64,000 nt of DNA, taken from Artemia franciscana (Eukaryota > Arthropoda > Branchiopoda > Anostraca > Artemiidae). Shown here one piece after another: positions 36,833-48,469 of this stretch. The notes under the pieces are model-generated. The model was not told the origin of the DNA. It did not search any database and was given only the letters and a program-made list of their open reading frames with translations. How positions within the stretch are numbered: position 1 is the first letter of the stretch; every line of letters starts with the position of its first letter. The DNA is taken from contig NC_088866.1 of NCBI RefSeq assembly GCF_032884065.1, forward strand, positions 29,828,440 to 29,892,439. The letters run 5' to 3'. A program made the translations under genes and the position numbers.

Positions 36833-38100
36833 TACCATACAAGGATAAAACCTTTGCTTAAGCTCTTCTATCAACAGAATCAAATGCTTGCTCATAATCT
36901 ATAAAACTGAGGATCAAAGGTGTTTGATAGCAGGCACTTTTCAATTATTAACCTAAGAGTGAAAAATTGGTCAACACATCCTCTACCTTTTCTATAACCG
37001 CGCTGTTCTTCTCTTAAAGCTTTATCTACAGCATCTGTCAGTCAAAAAAGTATCATATTACTCAGTAATTTGCTACCCATAGAGACCAGACTAGGGCATT
37101 GATAGTTACCACACTCACTCTTATCATCTTTTTTATACAGTGGATAATTATGGTTTTTCTAAAATCACTAGGCACTTCCCCTTTTTTTCAAAATCTTATT
37201 CGTAATTATCAGTAACTTATTTCTAACCTCAGAGCTGCCATATCTTAGAAACTCATTTACCACACTATCAGCACCTAAAACCTTATTATTTTTAATCCTT
37301 TTAGTACTGTCACTAATTCTTCCTCACAAAAAAAAATCTTCCTTCACGTCTAAGGTATCACAAACTTTACATTTTCCTCTATATCTTTTCCTGCAACTCC
37401 ATCTAGGTTTAGCACATTCTCAAAATGTTCTGCCCATCTCTTTTTAATTTTTTCCTTGTCACTAATAGTGGCCCCATTCCTATCTTTAACTGGGACAAGT
37501 TCAGATTGACTACACCCTCTCAATTTATGAACATGCCAGTACAATATTTTACTATTATTCTGTCTTCCCGCATCTTCTAGACCCTCGGTAATTTTATCCA
37601 TGGCCTCCAATTCACACCTACTTAGTTCATATTTTAATGCTTTCTCCACTTTATTTGCATTCTTCTTGTTTTCACATGATCTACACTCAGATAATTCTTG
37701 TATATGCCCCTTCTACTTTTTATTAAACATAAAGCTTTTTCACTAGTATTCCAAGCTGTGGTCTTAACTTTCTTCCCTAAGACACCATCAGCCACTTCAC
37801 AAATGGTTTTGTTTAATTATTCTATTCATCTTCCACATTGTCAATTTTTAAACTCTACAATTTAGTATTCAACTGTTCCTGAAAAGTTTCTTTGAAACTC
37901 TCATTCTGGAGTCTATCAACATTATAGCTTCCCAGAAGCTAATTACCCTTCTGATATTTAGGCTTTAAATTAACCTTAGACACTACCAGATAGTGATCTT
38001 AACTTTTAACATCAATAACAGGATAAAGGTTGGAGACATCAATAGCACAAGAAATCTTTGGGGAAAGAGCATAAATTGGTGAATGAAGTGGTAGCACTCT
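36833..38100 (-). mobile_element. RTE-like non-LTR retrotransposon, 5' half
   Basis: Reading from about 38100 down, SNLYPVIDVKS, a stop, and DHYLVVSKVNLKPKYQKGN mark the end of the endonuclease (the D-H pair). The linker KALKYELSRCELEAMDKITE and WHVHKLRGCSQSELVPVKDR, ISDKEKIKKRWAEHFENVLN follows. RT motifs YPLYKKDDKSECGNYQCPSL and FIDYEQAFDSVDRRA lead to the HP insertion point. Several stops and frameshifts are present. Most of the endonuclease is missing at the 5' side. Confidence 0.85.
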
Positions 38101-38655
38101 TTTGTTATAAAAGTGTTTCCTCAAAAGAGCTGTAACTCTACAGTGGTACCACGCAAACAAATAGATAAATAAAAAAAACTATCTTAGTGTCCAGAAATGA
38201 TCAAAAATAACCAGGCCTGGTCTAATTTGCAATCAGAGCCCAGGAATGCCTGATAGTGGTTTGTCTTGGATTTAAATTCTTTTAGGGGTAAAGTTCTAGT
38301 TGAGGGGCGTTTTGCTATTGTGGGCAGCAGTCTAGGTTAGGGTGATGAAACTTTCATAACAAGGAAACTTGTTGTCGAGCAATTACCTTTGTCTATTCCT
38401 TATTTCTAGAGCTTAGAAGATAGCATACATGACAGGGTGTATCACTTATATTATCTTATATTACTAGCTGCACAGATGAAAACATCTTAATAAAAGGAAA
38501 GTACTACTATTACCTTAAATAGCAGCTTGGAGTAAAAAATTTCCAAGAGTTTTCCCTTGTGAAGCTTCAGATTGACGAGTTGTTTACAGTGTTGTTTAAT
38601 GATCATTTGCTGATGAATGGTCAGTAGCTTCCCACACAAGTTTACACTCTCTAGA
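38101..38655. mobile_element. Partial TIR family end in otherwise blank sequence
   Basis: About 38275-38480 matches the left arm of the TIR family: 'ggggtaaagttctagttga', then 'gtctaggttagggtgatgaaactttca' and 'ttatttctagagcttagaag'. The remainder shows nothing recognisable. Confidence 0.45.
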
Positions 38656-38659
38656 CTCT

Positions 38660-39740
38660 AGAGAATCACTCGGTATTCAGCCTTTGTTTGAAAATGTCAG
38701 CAGAGTCTGCATTAACTTTATCTTCAGAGAATTTGTTACAATTGGCGACCATCCTTGAGAAAAGGAATTGTGTGCAGGCCCTGGTTATACTAGAATAGTT
38801 TCAGCTTATGACCTCTGGTTTTTGAATCAGGACCAACAACAGGAAATAATGCTGAGTGTTGACCTTCATTAGTCTATAGGTTAGAATGGCGTCACCTCTT
38901 CTTCTATATACAAGTGTTTCAGATTAGCCAGTTTTTCAGGGTAAGAACGTTCCTGCATGGCAGGTACCCTTTTAGTAGCACATCTCTGCATGTCTTCAAG
39001 AAGTTTAACTTTTTTTTCTACATAGAGAGAGGCTAGAGACATTCCAAATTCGAGCTTGAGTTGTACTAGTCCTTTATACACAAAACTGATGACACTGAAG
39101 GAACAAGTGGACAGGGTGCACTTAATCAGCCCAAGAGTTGAACTAGCACCAGCAGCAGATTTCTCAGCAAGGATATTGAATTTCAATTCTTTGTCAATAA
39201 TGACAGCAAGATCATACTCATCGTTTACAGAAGAGATTGGATGGCCAAAACATAATACAAGCAATAGCAATTTTTTGTCTAAATAAATAACATGGCATTT
39301 GGCTTAATCAAATTTCAGAAGCCAGGGAATGATCTATACATGACATGGCTGGTCTGAGAAATTTTGAGTCAGCAGCATAGAACACTAGCTTACTACTGAT
39401 AGCAGAAGGAGCATCATTAAAAAATATATTAAATAATGCACAACCCAGTACACTTCTCTGATGAACTCTGCTCGAAACTTGTTGAGAGGAAGAAAGAATG
39501 GGGAACCAGAGCAATCAAACTGCCAAACACACTGAGATCACTGGTGAAGAAAATCGAGGATCCAAAGCTGGGATTTCTCTTGAAGCTTGACTGCAACAAT
39601 TTAATTGCAATTCTCTTGTGACTAACTTTGTCAAAAGCTTTACAGAAGCCAAGCAGAATCCTGTCACGCGCAATTGCATCACGTGACTAGTTATGTAGTC
39701 ATACAAGTCTAGGAGATTTAAATTGACTGCTGAAACAGTT
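38660..39740 (-). mobile_element. CR1-like retrotransposon fragment, heavily broken
   Basis: Minus-strand pieces appear in the right order but in different frames. They are ALFNIFFNDAPSAISSKLVF with YAADSK (catalytic ADD changed to AAD), DLAVIIDKELKFNILAEKSA, GASSTLGLIKCTLSTCSFSV, KLEFGMSLASLYVEKKVKL, EDMQRCATKRVPAMQERSYP and finally VYRRRGDAILTYRLMKVNT with FLFSRMVANCNKFSEDKVNA. It is cut at about the middle of the RT. Confidence 0.8.
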
Positions 39741-39744
39741 CTAG

Positions 39745-40620
39745 GCATTTAACCCCCCCCCCCCCTGCAGAAAATACATCCTCACTGAAAGGAAATTTTT
39801 CCCAAACTTTTCTCTCCACTGAAAATTCCTCTGAACATTCCCCCCCAGCAGAAAACTCCCCACAAAGAATGTCCATATGTTTCCCAATAACAAATACAAT
39901 CTGTCAGCAATGGACAAATTACAAAACTTAAAAAGGCACTTAAATTTCTACAAAGGGATTCTCTGATTGTTTTGTAGTTAGGGAGGGAGGCAGATACCTC
40001 AAAGGTTATATTTTAATGCCAAAACATTCTAATTCTCACTGAGCTATCAGATAAATACAGAATTAGTTCTCAGGTAACAACAATGGGAGGGTGGAGGTAG
40101 AAATTGATGTGTAATCCCAAGGGCTGTAACCTGGATCTTTAGTTGGGAGGGGGAGATTTTTTCAGGGGAGGGGTACAAAAGAAACTTTAAGAAACGCATC
40201 ATTAATGTGAAATTGACATCTACTCCCTTATGATTTGTGGGAATATTTCTGGTATACGCTGTTATTATGGAAGTAAAGAGTAACATTAAACCCAAAAATT
40301 GTAAAAATTTATTCTGTATACGAGGAGGACTGTCCCTTCCTCATCCACACATTCACCTCGTGGTCACAGAAACTTTAGAGAATGCTCATTAGATAAAAAA
40401 TTGATCTACTCTTTTTTAAAGGTCAAAAGTGATTGGGGATGGGCCAGTCGTAGGAGGGGAATATTTTCTGAGGGGTATTTTCTGGAAGACATTCTTCAGG
40501 GGGTGTATTTCTGGATAGGTAAACACCAGCTACCAATCAAATGGAACAATAACTGTGCATTACATGCCTCATTTTATGCTCTTTTCGTTGTAGGCAATAC
40601 CCCCCCCCCCTCTCCCTGAT
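39745..40620 (-). mobile_element. Decayed HP-related sequence
   Basis: It starts with a C13 run and 'tgcagaaaatacatcc', and contains 'ttcccaataacaaatacaat' and 'agtaaagagtaacattaaaccc' modules that have partners at 42540 and in HP arms. Orientation is mostly minus, with a possible inverted piece at 40430-40620. Boundaries are uncertain. Confidence 0.45.
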
Positions 40621-40719
40621 GGTCCTTGATCAGATATCATTGCACTTTTAACATATTAAACGTTTCTTTCTGTGGAGCCATTAATCTAGGATGTTACTGA
40701 TAAATGGTCTAGACCTACC

Positions 40720-40905
40720 CAAATTCAGGCAAAGAATATTCTACCTTAAATTTGGCTTTTATGTCTCTGTTTCATAGGCTCTAGTTTCAGAATATACAAT
40801 TCTATTTCTCCAGTAGGATTTTAAGCCATATCAGGTTTTTTTTTTTCCCTTAAACTTAAGAAATAGATTTACAAATGGTACCATTCTAGTTTGGCTTAAC
40901 ATAGA
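40720..40905 (+). mobile_element. TIR family internal fragment
   Basis: 'ctagtttcagaatatacaattct' and 'tccagtaggattttaagccatatcaggttttttttt' match the interior of the TIR copy at 51250-51310. Arms are absent. Confidence 0.5.
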
Positions 40906-41013
40906 GAAACAGTTTAATAAAATAAAAGTAGTTTCATTAGATGCCTCATCTTATAATCTTTCTAAACATCACATTTATGTAAATCACAAAGCAACCCATC
41001 CCCCTGATGGTTC

Positions 41014-41243
<230 letters not shown>

Positions 41244-41379
41244 TTGTTTTCGTTTGTAATAGGTAGCTGATTACAAGTGAATATAATATTATTTGAAATG
41301 ATTCTAAATGTGTATAACAATGGAAGGAAACATGATGCTCTAGTTAAACTAAACATGCTGCATATTATAATGTAAGAAT

Positions 41380-41580
41380 ATCACGTAAAATTCGAGTTTC
41401 AGGGCTTCTTGCTATTTCGGAGAACAGTTAAGTTAGATAAATTAAAGTATCAGGAATGAATCCAGGGTCTAAGAAATCTGCTGAGAAAGTATTGCCCACA
41501 TACAATCTTCCTTTTCTTATTTCAAGGGCTTGGAAGTTTGTCTACATGACAAGTTTAAACCTATCTAAATCCTGATGAAA
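41380..41580 (+). mobile_element. TIR family, left arm only
   Basis: 'cgtaaaattcgagtttcagggcttcttgctatttcgg' followed by 'ttaagttagataaattaaagtatcagg' and 'cttatttcaagggcttgga' matches the TIR left arm and interior (51005-51200, 51640-51780). It stops where an HP-related copy starts. Confidence 0.55.
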
Positions 41581-41582
41581 AA

Positions 41583-42640
41583 TTAAATTTAAAAAACAAG
41601 TTTTTTTTTCAAGTGAAAATAAGCAGCAACATTAAAGCTTGAAACAAACAGAAATAACTATGTATATGAAAGGGGTTGCCCCCTCTTCAATACCTTGTTC
41701 TCCATGCTGCAGATTTTTAGCGTTTTTAAAAAAGCTTTTTTTAATCTTCATTAAATGGCCCTTGTGTTGCATGAATTGTTCTTAGAGATTTGTAACAAAA
41801 AGTCAAAGTTTAGCATAAAGAGCAAGACGTTGAGGAGGGGGTAATCTCCCTTGTATACATAATAATTTCTGTTCATTTTAAGTTTTAATGATGCTCCTTA
41901 TTTTCAGTTGAAAAAACTTGTTTTTATCTAATTCCTGAATGCTTTAATAATACTGGGAAATCCAGCATAAGCTCCCTCAATAAAAATTGCCTCCATCCCA
42001 TGGAAAGTTCCTCCCACATAAAATACACCCCCCTGCCCCGTCAAGTAAATTTACTCCAGACAGTTCCATTCTTGTGGAAAGTTTCATATGAAAAATTTCT
42101 TGCAAAGGATTCCCCCAAAAAGAGTTCTTCTTAACACACTTTCATTTGAAAAAGACCAAATTTCTAATTATTTTTCAAGTCATGCTGCAAATTTTTCCTC
42201 CATGAAAATTTTCCTTTGAATAACCCCTCCAGTGGAAAGTTGTTCCCTCAGAAAACTCCTCCATAGAGAATTTCTCATGTGAAAAATCCTGTCCCATACA
42301 TAACAAATTGGTGAAAATTTTTCTAGACTATTACCCTTAACATATCTAAACGTGAAATTGAGTCAGTAAAAAAGAAAGTAAGATGAATAAAAAGGATTTG
42401 CATATAGGAATTCTAGCAAATTCCCCCTGTTTAAATTTCCCTGCAAAGTTCACCTCCTGCAAACATCCTTTCTCATGAAAAATCTCCCAACCCAAATTAA
42501 CCCACCATCTCCTCCCAAAAAAGTTTGTATACTTCCCAATAACAAATACTGGTAATTATCAGTTATAGCACCTATGTTAAGTTCTCCATCCATTGATACA
42601 CCGTAGAACTAGTTTCTTTGTTATTTTCTTTCAGCGAAAA
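41583..42640 (-). mobile_element. HP-related copy, diverged subfamily
   Basis: It begins AAATTTAAAAAACAAGTTTT and has the large palindrome (arm 1 about 41598-41705, arm 2 about 41808-41932). A long C-rich/T-rich module follows ('aaatttcttgcaaaggattcccccaaaaa'), with partners at 4280-4380 and 54480-54830. The palindrome core is altered in both arms compared with the other copies (CAAG instead of CGGG). The terminal hairpin end is missing. Confidence 0.65.
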
Positions 42641-43470
42641 AGAGAAGTGACAGAATAGACGGAAAATATATAATGTAGGGGGGGGGGGGGTAAAGTATTC
42701 AGACAGTGTGAAGTTAGAAAACAATTCTTAATCCACAAAATGTAGAAGAATTGTACTAAACACATTTTGCATCCAGATGTGCTACACTTTACCCTATCCA
42801 GCAGTGCTGTTTGGGGGAGAGGGCAAGGGGGCAGTTGCCCTCAGCAATTTTGACTTTTTTCCAAATTTGTTTCTAAAGTATTATATTTTCACCATATTTT
42901 GTGATATTTCATCAGGATTAGTCAGTGAAACAGGTTCTACTTAGATGTCATACATTGATAAACAACAACAAACCCATGTGTTATTGTGAAATTTGAATTG
43001 TGGGTTATTGCCTCAAACTGTGAGCCACAGACATTTTTTTTTCTATTTACTAGACCCTAAAGTGTTATATTAAAGTTACTTACCTTAGTGTTTCATCCTG
43101 GTTATGTTTTTTCTAACTGGTGATATATCAGTTTAATTCTCATGAGATTTCAATATTTACAGATTTTGAATTTTCTGTGTTATTGATGGTGCTTCAAAGT
43201 TGCCAATATAATTTTCTTTTGGGTGAATTTGAAAATCCAGCCAAAAAGTCGGCATCATAATGTCAATTCACTGACAAAGCAAGCAGAAGAGGGTTGGTCA
43301 CCTGCCCCAAGTGCCGGTGTACCTGCCAGGAGTAAAATCCCTTAAATTGCAGGGATCAGGTGAGCAGGGATCAGCGCTTCCCTTGCTGAGTAAGCTCTGA
43401 AGGTATCAACCAGCTTTATTGCAGAGAAATGAAAACTGAAAAACATTGACATTACCCATCTTGTCTGTAG
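42641..43470. other. No feature recognised
   Basis: AT-rich sequence with a G12 run near 42678. It immediately precedes the long CR1-like element and may include its 5' untranslated part, which I cannot identify. Confidence 0.3.
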
Positions 43471-43502
43471 TTTAAAATGCCTCCCAAAATAAACAACAAG
43501 AG

Positions 43503-43664
43503 AATCCAAGTCCTAAAAAGAACAAGGATGAATGTGGTAGCTATCAGGTTCAACTTGATGAAAAGTCTTTGACCTTATCATGTGACGGTTGTGACAAATG
43601 GTTATGCACAGAATGCATTGGGATATCAAAGTCAGAATATGCATTATTGCAAAAAAATGACTGA
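43503..43664 (+). mobile_element. ORF1 zinc-finger fragment of a CR1-like element
   Basis: The frame from 43503 reads KNKDECGSYQVQLDEKSLTL, then SCDGCDKWLCTECIGISKSE and YALLQKND, followed by a stop at 43662. The spacing C-x(14)-C-x2-C-x(5)-C-x2-C and the CDGCDKWxxxxCxGI core are those of the PHD-type finger found in ORF1 of many CR1-group elements. A likely start (MPPKINNK) lies one frame away at 43478. The usual remainder of ORF1 does not follow; the endonuclease frame begins within 20 bp. Confidence 0.75.
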
Positions 43665-43682
43665 TAGTCTTACATTACATTT

Positions 43683-46524
43683 TTGGCTAATAAATCATCT
43701 CTGGACAGTGCAACCAAAAGTGCAACTTGTCATGCAAATGATATTGGAAAATTAAGGATTCTTAGTGCGAACGTTGATGGCCTCTTCAACAAGGTTCCAG
43801 AACTCCATCTCCACCTAGCAAAAGAAATAGTTGATATTGCAGCCATATCTGAGATATGCCCCAAAAATGTGAAACAGCCTCTTACAGCCCAAGCACTTGA
43901 AATCAATGGATACCAACTCATATCTAACACTTAGTCCGATGCCTGCAGGAGAGGAGTTGGAATATATGTAAAAAGCAGTTTCAAGGTAGGCACTCTGATT
44001 CCTTCTTCCCATTGCTGTGTTTGGGTTGAGAATGTCTGGGTTAGACTGCAGTGTGGAAATTCTACAATGGTGGTCGGAGTGGTTTATTGTAGTCCTAATA
44101 CTCCCTCTTGCCTTGAATCAGAACAGTATCTTGCTAACGTCATTTCTGATATTATCAAAGACTCTTGGAACCAACATGTGGTGATTCCTGGAGACTTCAA
44201 TTTTCCCGATTATGATTGGGTTGATGGTTCTGGTTTTTCAGCCAAAGAACAGGAATCTCCATTTCTTACTTGTCTGTCTGAATATTCGCTGTTCCAAACT
44301 GTTGACCAACCTACACGGTACAGAGATGGTCAAGCATCCAACATACTAGACCTAGTTATTCTTAATAATCCAGATTTGTGGACTAAAAATGAATTTCTTG
44401 CCCCTATTGGTAACAGTGATCATGCTGCTATCCTCACAGAACTGCGCTTGTCTACTACTCAGCCTCTTCCTAAACAACACAAAGTTATTGATTACAGGTG
44501 TATCTCTGAGAGACTTGCTGACTTTGATTGGGATACCATATTCACTTCAGATATTGAAGAATCTTGGCAGAAATTCAAAGCTGTATTGCTAGTTTTTGAA
44601 AAAGCTCACACTAGAACATTTTGGAGGAGACAGGCAAAAACACTACTCTTCATGACTTGTCTAACTAGCAAACTACTGAATAGGAAGAATCGAACCTGGA
44701 AACACTTTAAAAAAAGAAAACAGATGCAAACTATCAGAAGTATCAAAAAGCACGGAATGAGGCCACCAATTCCATCAAACAACTGAAGAAGAGACATGAA
44801 GAAAGGTTAGCTGAAAATATAAAAAATAATCCCAAGCTGTTTTGGCAGTATGCTTCTGTTAAATGTCAAAATAGGCACTCTGTCCCTGATCTGACTCATC
44901 ATGGTCAGACAGTTTCAGACCCAGCTATTAAAGCCAAGATCCTAAATAACCAATTTGCATCAGCTTTTACATCAAAAACTGCTAGTAAGCTCCCGGCTCC
45001 CCCCTAATATATTGTTACTTAACCAATGCCACCTCTTGAGCTGACTGAGGAGTCTGTTATGAAACAGCTAGCTTTGTTGGATGTAAATAAATCTGCAGGG
45101 CCAGATGGCCTCCACCCCTGTGTCTTGCATGAGTGCAGAAAAGAAATAGTATACCCACTTTCAAAGCTCATTAGATTATCTCTTGATAGCTCAAAGCTTC
45201 CTGCAGAGTGGAAAGTGGCATATATTACCCCCATTCACAAACAGGGAAGGATGGATTCTGTGGAAAATTACCGGCCTATTAGTATTACCTCTGTTGTTAT
45301 TAAGCTTCTTGAGCGTATTGTCAACAAAGCAGTTATTGAGCATCTTGATCAGAATCATCTTAATAACTCTCAACATGGTTTCTGATGCAACAGATCAGTT
45401 GACACTAATCTGCTTGAGTCATATGACTATATTACAAAACTACTGGACTTGGGAATACCTGTTGACATGATCCTTCTTGATTTTTCAAAAGCATTCGATT
45501 GTCGTAGGAGACTTGAGCTTAAGCTACAATCTATTGGTTTGGAGGAAAAAAATTCTTAAATGAATTCTGGATTTCTTGAGGAATCGTGTTCGGCATATAA
45601 GACTGTTTGATGCAGATGGCAATCCTATTCTCTCCTCCTCTCAGAATGTTATCAGTGGGGTTCCACAGGGTAGTGTTCTTGGCCACACCATGTTCAATAT
45701 TTTCATAAATGATGCTCCTCTAGCGCTTAAAAGCAGGATGACGTTATATACTGATGATTCCAAGGTAATTGGTCCAGCTGGCACTCTTGAAGATACTTCC
45801 CAACTTCAAAATGACCTTGATCTTCTCAGCGTGTGGGCGAAATCTTGGCTACTCACTTTCAATGTGTCAAAATGTCATGTTTTACACTATGGGCACAAGA
45901 ATATCAATACAACTTACTCTCTTTACAGTCAGCTCCTTTCTCCAGTGTTGGAAGAACGTGACCTGGGAATAATTGTTGACAATGATCTTAAATTTATCAC
46001 TCATGCAAAGAAGGCAGCAGCATCAGCTAGCTCATCACTAGGGCTCATAAAAAGAACAATTTCCTCCCATTCTCCTAAAATTCTGAGTCTTTTGTATAAG
46101 GGACTTGTTTGTCCGAGGCAGCCATGGTCCTTGCATCCCCATTTTTCAAAAAAGATGTTAAAATTCTTGAAAATGTCCAGAGAAGAGCCACTAAGATGGT
46201 GAGTGGACTGCATGAGCTCCCTTACCCTACAAGGCTATGCAAGCTGAAACTCCCAACTCTGGTTTATAGAAGAAGACGTGGTGATGCCATTCTGGTGCAT
46301 GAAATTATTGATTCAAAGGCAGTTCCTGGTCTTCTTCCTCTGGCGTCTCAGGATTCTTGTACAAAGGGACATAACTTGAAGTTATCCAGGCCTTTTCCCT
46401 CAAAGCAGCAACGCGCCCATTTTCTTACCAACCATGTTGCCAACCTCTGGAACAAATTACTGCCCGATACCATTGCTGCCCAAACCACAGACAGCTTTAA
46501 GAACCATCTTGACAACGAATGGTA
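43683..46524 (+). mobile_element. CR1-like retrotransposon ORF2 (endonuclease and reverse transcriptase), pseudogenised
   Basis: Endonuclease: GKLRILSANVDGLFNKVPEL near 43750, an in-frame stop at 43932, then VVGVVYCSPNTPS, GDFNFPDYDWVDGSG and the terminal NSDHAAILTEL near 44411. A frameshift comes near 44750. RT: VNKSAGPDGLHP, PIHKQGRMDSVENYRPISIT, a stop at 45383, LDFSKAFD near 45480. After another frameshift follow SGVPQGSVLGHTMFNIFIND and YTDDSKVIGP (both catalytic Asp kept). After a third shift follow ENVQRRATKMVSGLHELPYP, RRRRGDAILVHEI and HFLTNHVANLWNKL, ending at 46524. It is nearly full length for ORF2 but cannot make one protein. Confidence 0.93.
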
Positions 46525-46729
46525 AAAAAAAAAGAATGGAAGTATAACTGGGAAGCACTCAAATCAGCAACATCAAACCACTAGTCAAGTGTATGTATTC
46601 AACTATGTGTCATGTGTTATCAACTCTGGAGTTTCTACAAGGAAAAATCCTTATATTTCTCCAAGCTGCAATTTAAGGTAATTTAAAGTAATGTGAATGA
46701 TTTTACCCCGTTTGTAATGTTAGTGGAAA

Positions 46730-47390
46730 CACCAGCCTAGACTCAGACACCATCCAAAAGTTAATTGAAACAACTGTCTCAAAAACTGTGACTGTCTTGC
46801 TTAATCAGTTACAAGAAGATCCCAAGCAAGAACTATTGAACATGAATAACAGAATTTCGAATTTAGAAAGTGATGTTGCAAGCAAATGTTCCCAAGCCAA
46901 GATGGAAACTAAAATAGAAGACATAGCTAGAAGTAAGCTGACCCAGTCTCATAGTTATAGTAGTAAGAATTTTGAAGGTGACATGAGAAAAATTATTTGT
47001 GAGGACAGAGAAAGACAGAAACGTCAGTTAAACATTGTAGCATACGAAATACCAGAATTGTGTGAAGAGGTTGCTGACATCCAAATGTTTATTCAGGATC
47101 ATCTTGCCAAATTGTACAACATGCCTTTGATAATTGTTCTGAAGCAACTTGGAAACAATTCTCCCAAACCAGGTGAAAACCCTAGGCCTGTTCTTTTCCA
47201 CAGACAGTAACAGGATTAAAAGGGAGATTATGACTAAATCAAGAGAGGTGAAAGGGGACATGCAGTTTCACTTTGATCGCACAGAGGCAGAAAGAGAAAA
47301 GCATAAACGATTCAGTTTTCAAAGAACAGGGTAGTAATGGAGCATTGACTCCCTTGCCCGCTGAAGCAAGCCCAATTGTAAATAATTAGT
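46730..47390 (+). mobile_element. ORF1-like fragment (coiled coil) of a non-LTR element
   Basis: The frame at 46740-47207 has a helical, heptad-like part (TIQKLIETTVSKTVTVLLNQ, MNNRISNLESDVASKCSQAK). This is followed by EDRERQKRQLNIVAYEIPE, a motif seen at the start of the RNA-binding part of non-LTR ORF1 proteins. A frameshift near 47180 is followed by related out-of-frame sequence to about 47390. It lies downstream of an ORF2 end, so it is either the start of a second truncated copy or ORF1 sequence moved out of place. Confidence 0.65.
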
Positions 47391-47499
47391 TTTCTAGTAG
47401 TTTTACTACTAGATCTTTAAATATAATAAGATATAATAATATTATATTCTTTAAATATAAGGAATTATATTCTCAAGTGCATGCATTAAGAGCAGTGAT

Positions 47500-47690
47500 C
47501 TTTGATGACCTTTGAAAATATTTGTGATGTGAAAGTTACCTTCAAAAATAGGTGCACAGCTCAAATGAAACACTAGCAAAGTTTCTGAGAGCCTCATATT
47601 ATGCCTTTGTGCAATCCTAATTTATAACATTTTAAAGATGTGTAAGGTAGCATTCTAGTTTGACACTTCTACAGTGGAACAAATCTAAAT
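47500..47690 (-). mobile_element. TIR family internal fragment
   Basis: 'ctttgatgacctttgaaaatatttgtgatgtgaaagtta' and 'ttgtgcaatcctaatttataacattttaaagatgtg' match the interior of the TIR copy at 56755-56890, in the same (minus) orientation as that copy. Confidence 0.5.
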
Positions 47691-47819
47691 GATCTAGAGT
47701 AGTACCATTAGATTCTTTTTTTTATGCTATTTCTAAATACTAGATTCATATTTTTGAAAGTGAATCCCCCTCCCCACCCCTCTTGGTCCCATATATTGCA
47801 CTAGGAACTTACAAAACAC

Positions 47820-48053
47820 TAACAAATAAACATTCAAATGGGGATAAATCCATTTATTTAGACAGCAAAAACAGATACTAAAGTCTGAATATTTCCATCA
47901 CATATACAGCAATCATCATCAGTAGAAACACTCAAAGGTGTATTTCTACTGATGATGATTGCCTGTATATGTGATTAAAATATTTAGATTTTTGTACCTG
48001 TTTTAGCTGTCTAAATAAATAGATTTATCCCCATTTGAATATTTATTTGTTTG
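47820..48053. repeat. 234-bp near-perfect palindrome (foldback MITE-like)
   Basis: Arm 1 (47820-47925) contains AATGGGGATAAATCCATTTA, TTTAGACAGC and CAATCATCATCAGTAGAAA. Arm 2 (47941-48053) is its complement: TTTCTACTGATGATGATTGC, GCTGTCTAAATAAATAGATT, TATCCCCATTTGAATATTTA. The spacer is only about 15 bp. No coding capacity, and no other copy was noticed in the window. Confidence 0.88.
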
Positions 48054-48109
48054 TCATCAGTGTGGTCTGAGAAACTGATACCTAATTGAATGTGTTACAT
48101 TGAAATTAC

Positions 48110-48465
48110 AAAACACTAAAACCATGAAACTCTCAGGGATCTCTCTAGAGCATTAATGATTTCATGGGAAGGTATTTCAAAGCACATAACTTCACTTCTT
48201 CTTCCTAAAAAGGGCACTGGCCTTTAAGCTTTGTATTATAAAAGTGAAACTGTGCAAAACAGATCTTCTACTAGAATGAGGCATAGAAAAAACAGTTTTG
48301 AGCCTCATATCATTGTTCAATCCAAATTTAAAACATTTTTAAGATCTATGAATTTGTTTTATTTTAGGAGAAAGCTCCTAATATGGCTTAAAATTCTAAT
48401 GCAATAGCAGGAATTGTATATTCAAAACTAAAAGATTTTGAAACTGAAAATTAAGGTAATTATTT
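48110..48465 (-). mobile_element. TIR family partial copy
   Basis: 'accatgaaactctcagggat', 'tgggaaggtatttcaaag', 'ataaaagtgaaactgtgcaaaacagatcttct' and, near the end, 'tcctaatatggcttaaaattct' match the TIR family (51090-51480) in order. The outer arms are missing on both sides. An HP copy begins next to it. Confidence 0.6.
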
Positions 48466-48469
48466 TCTG

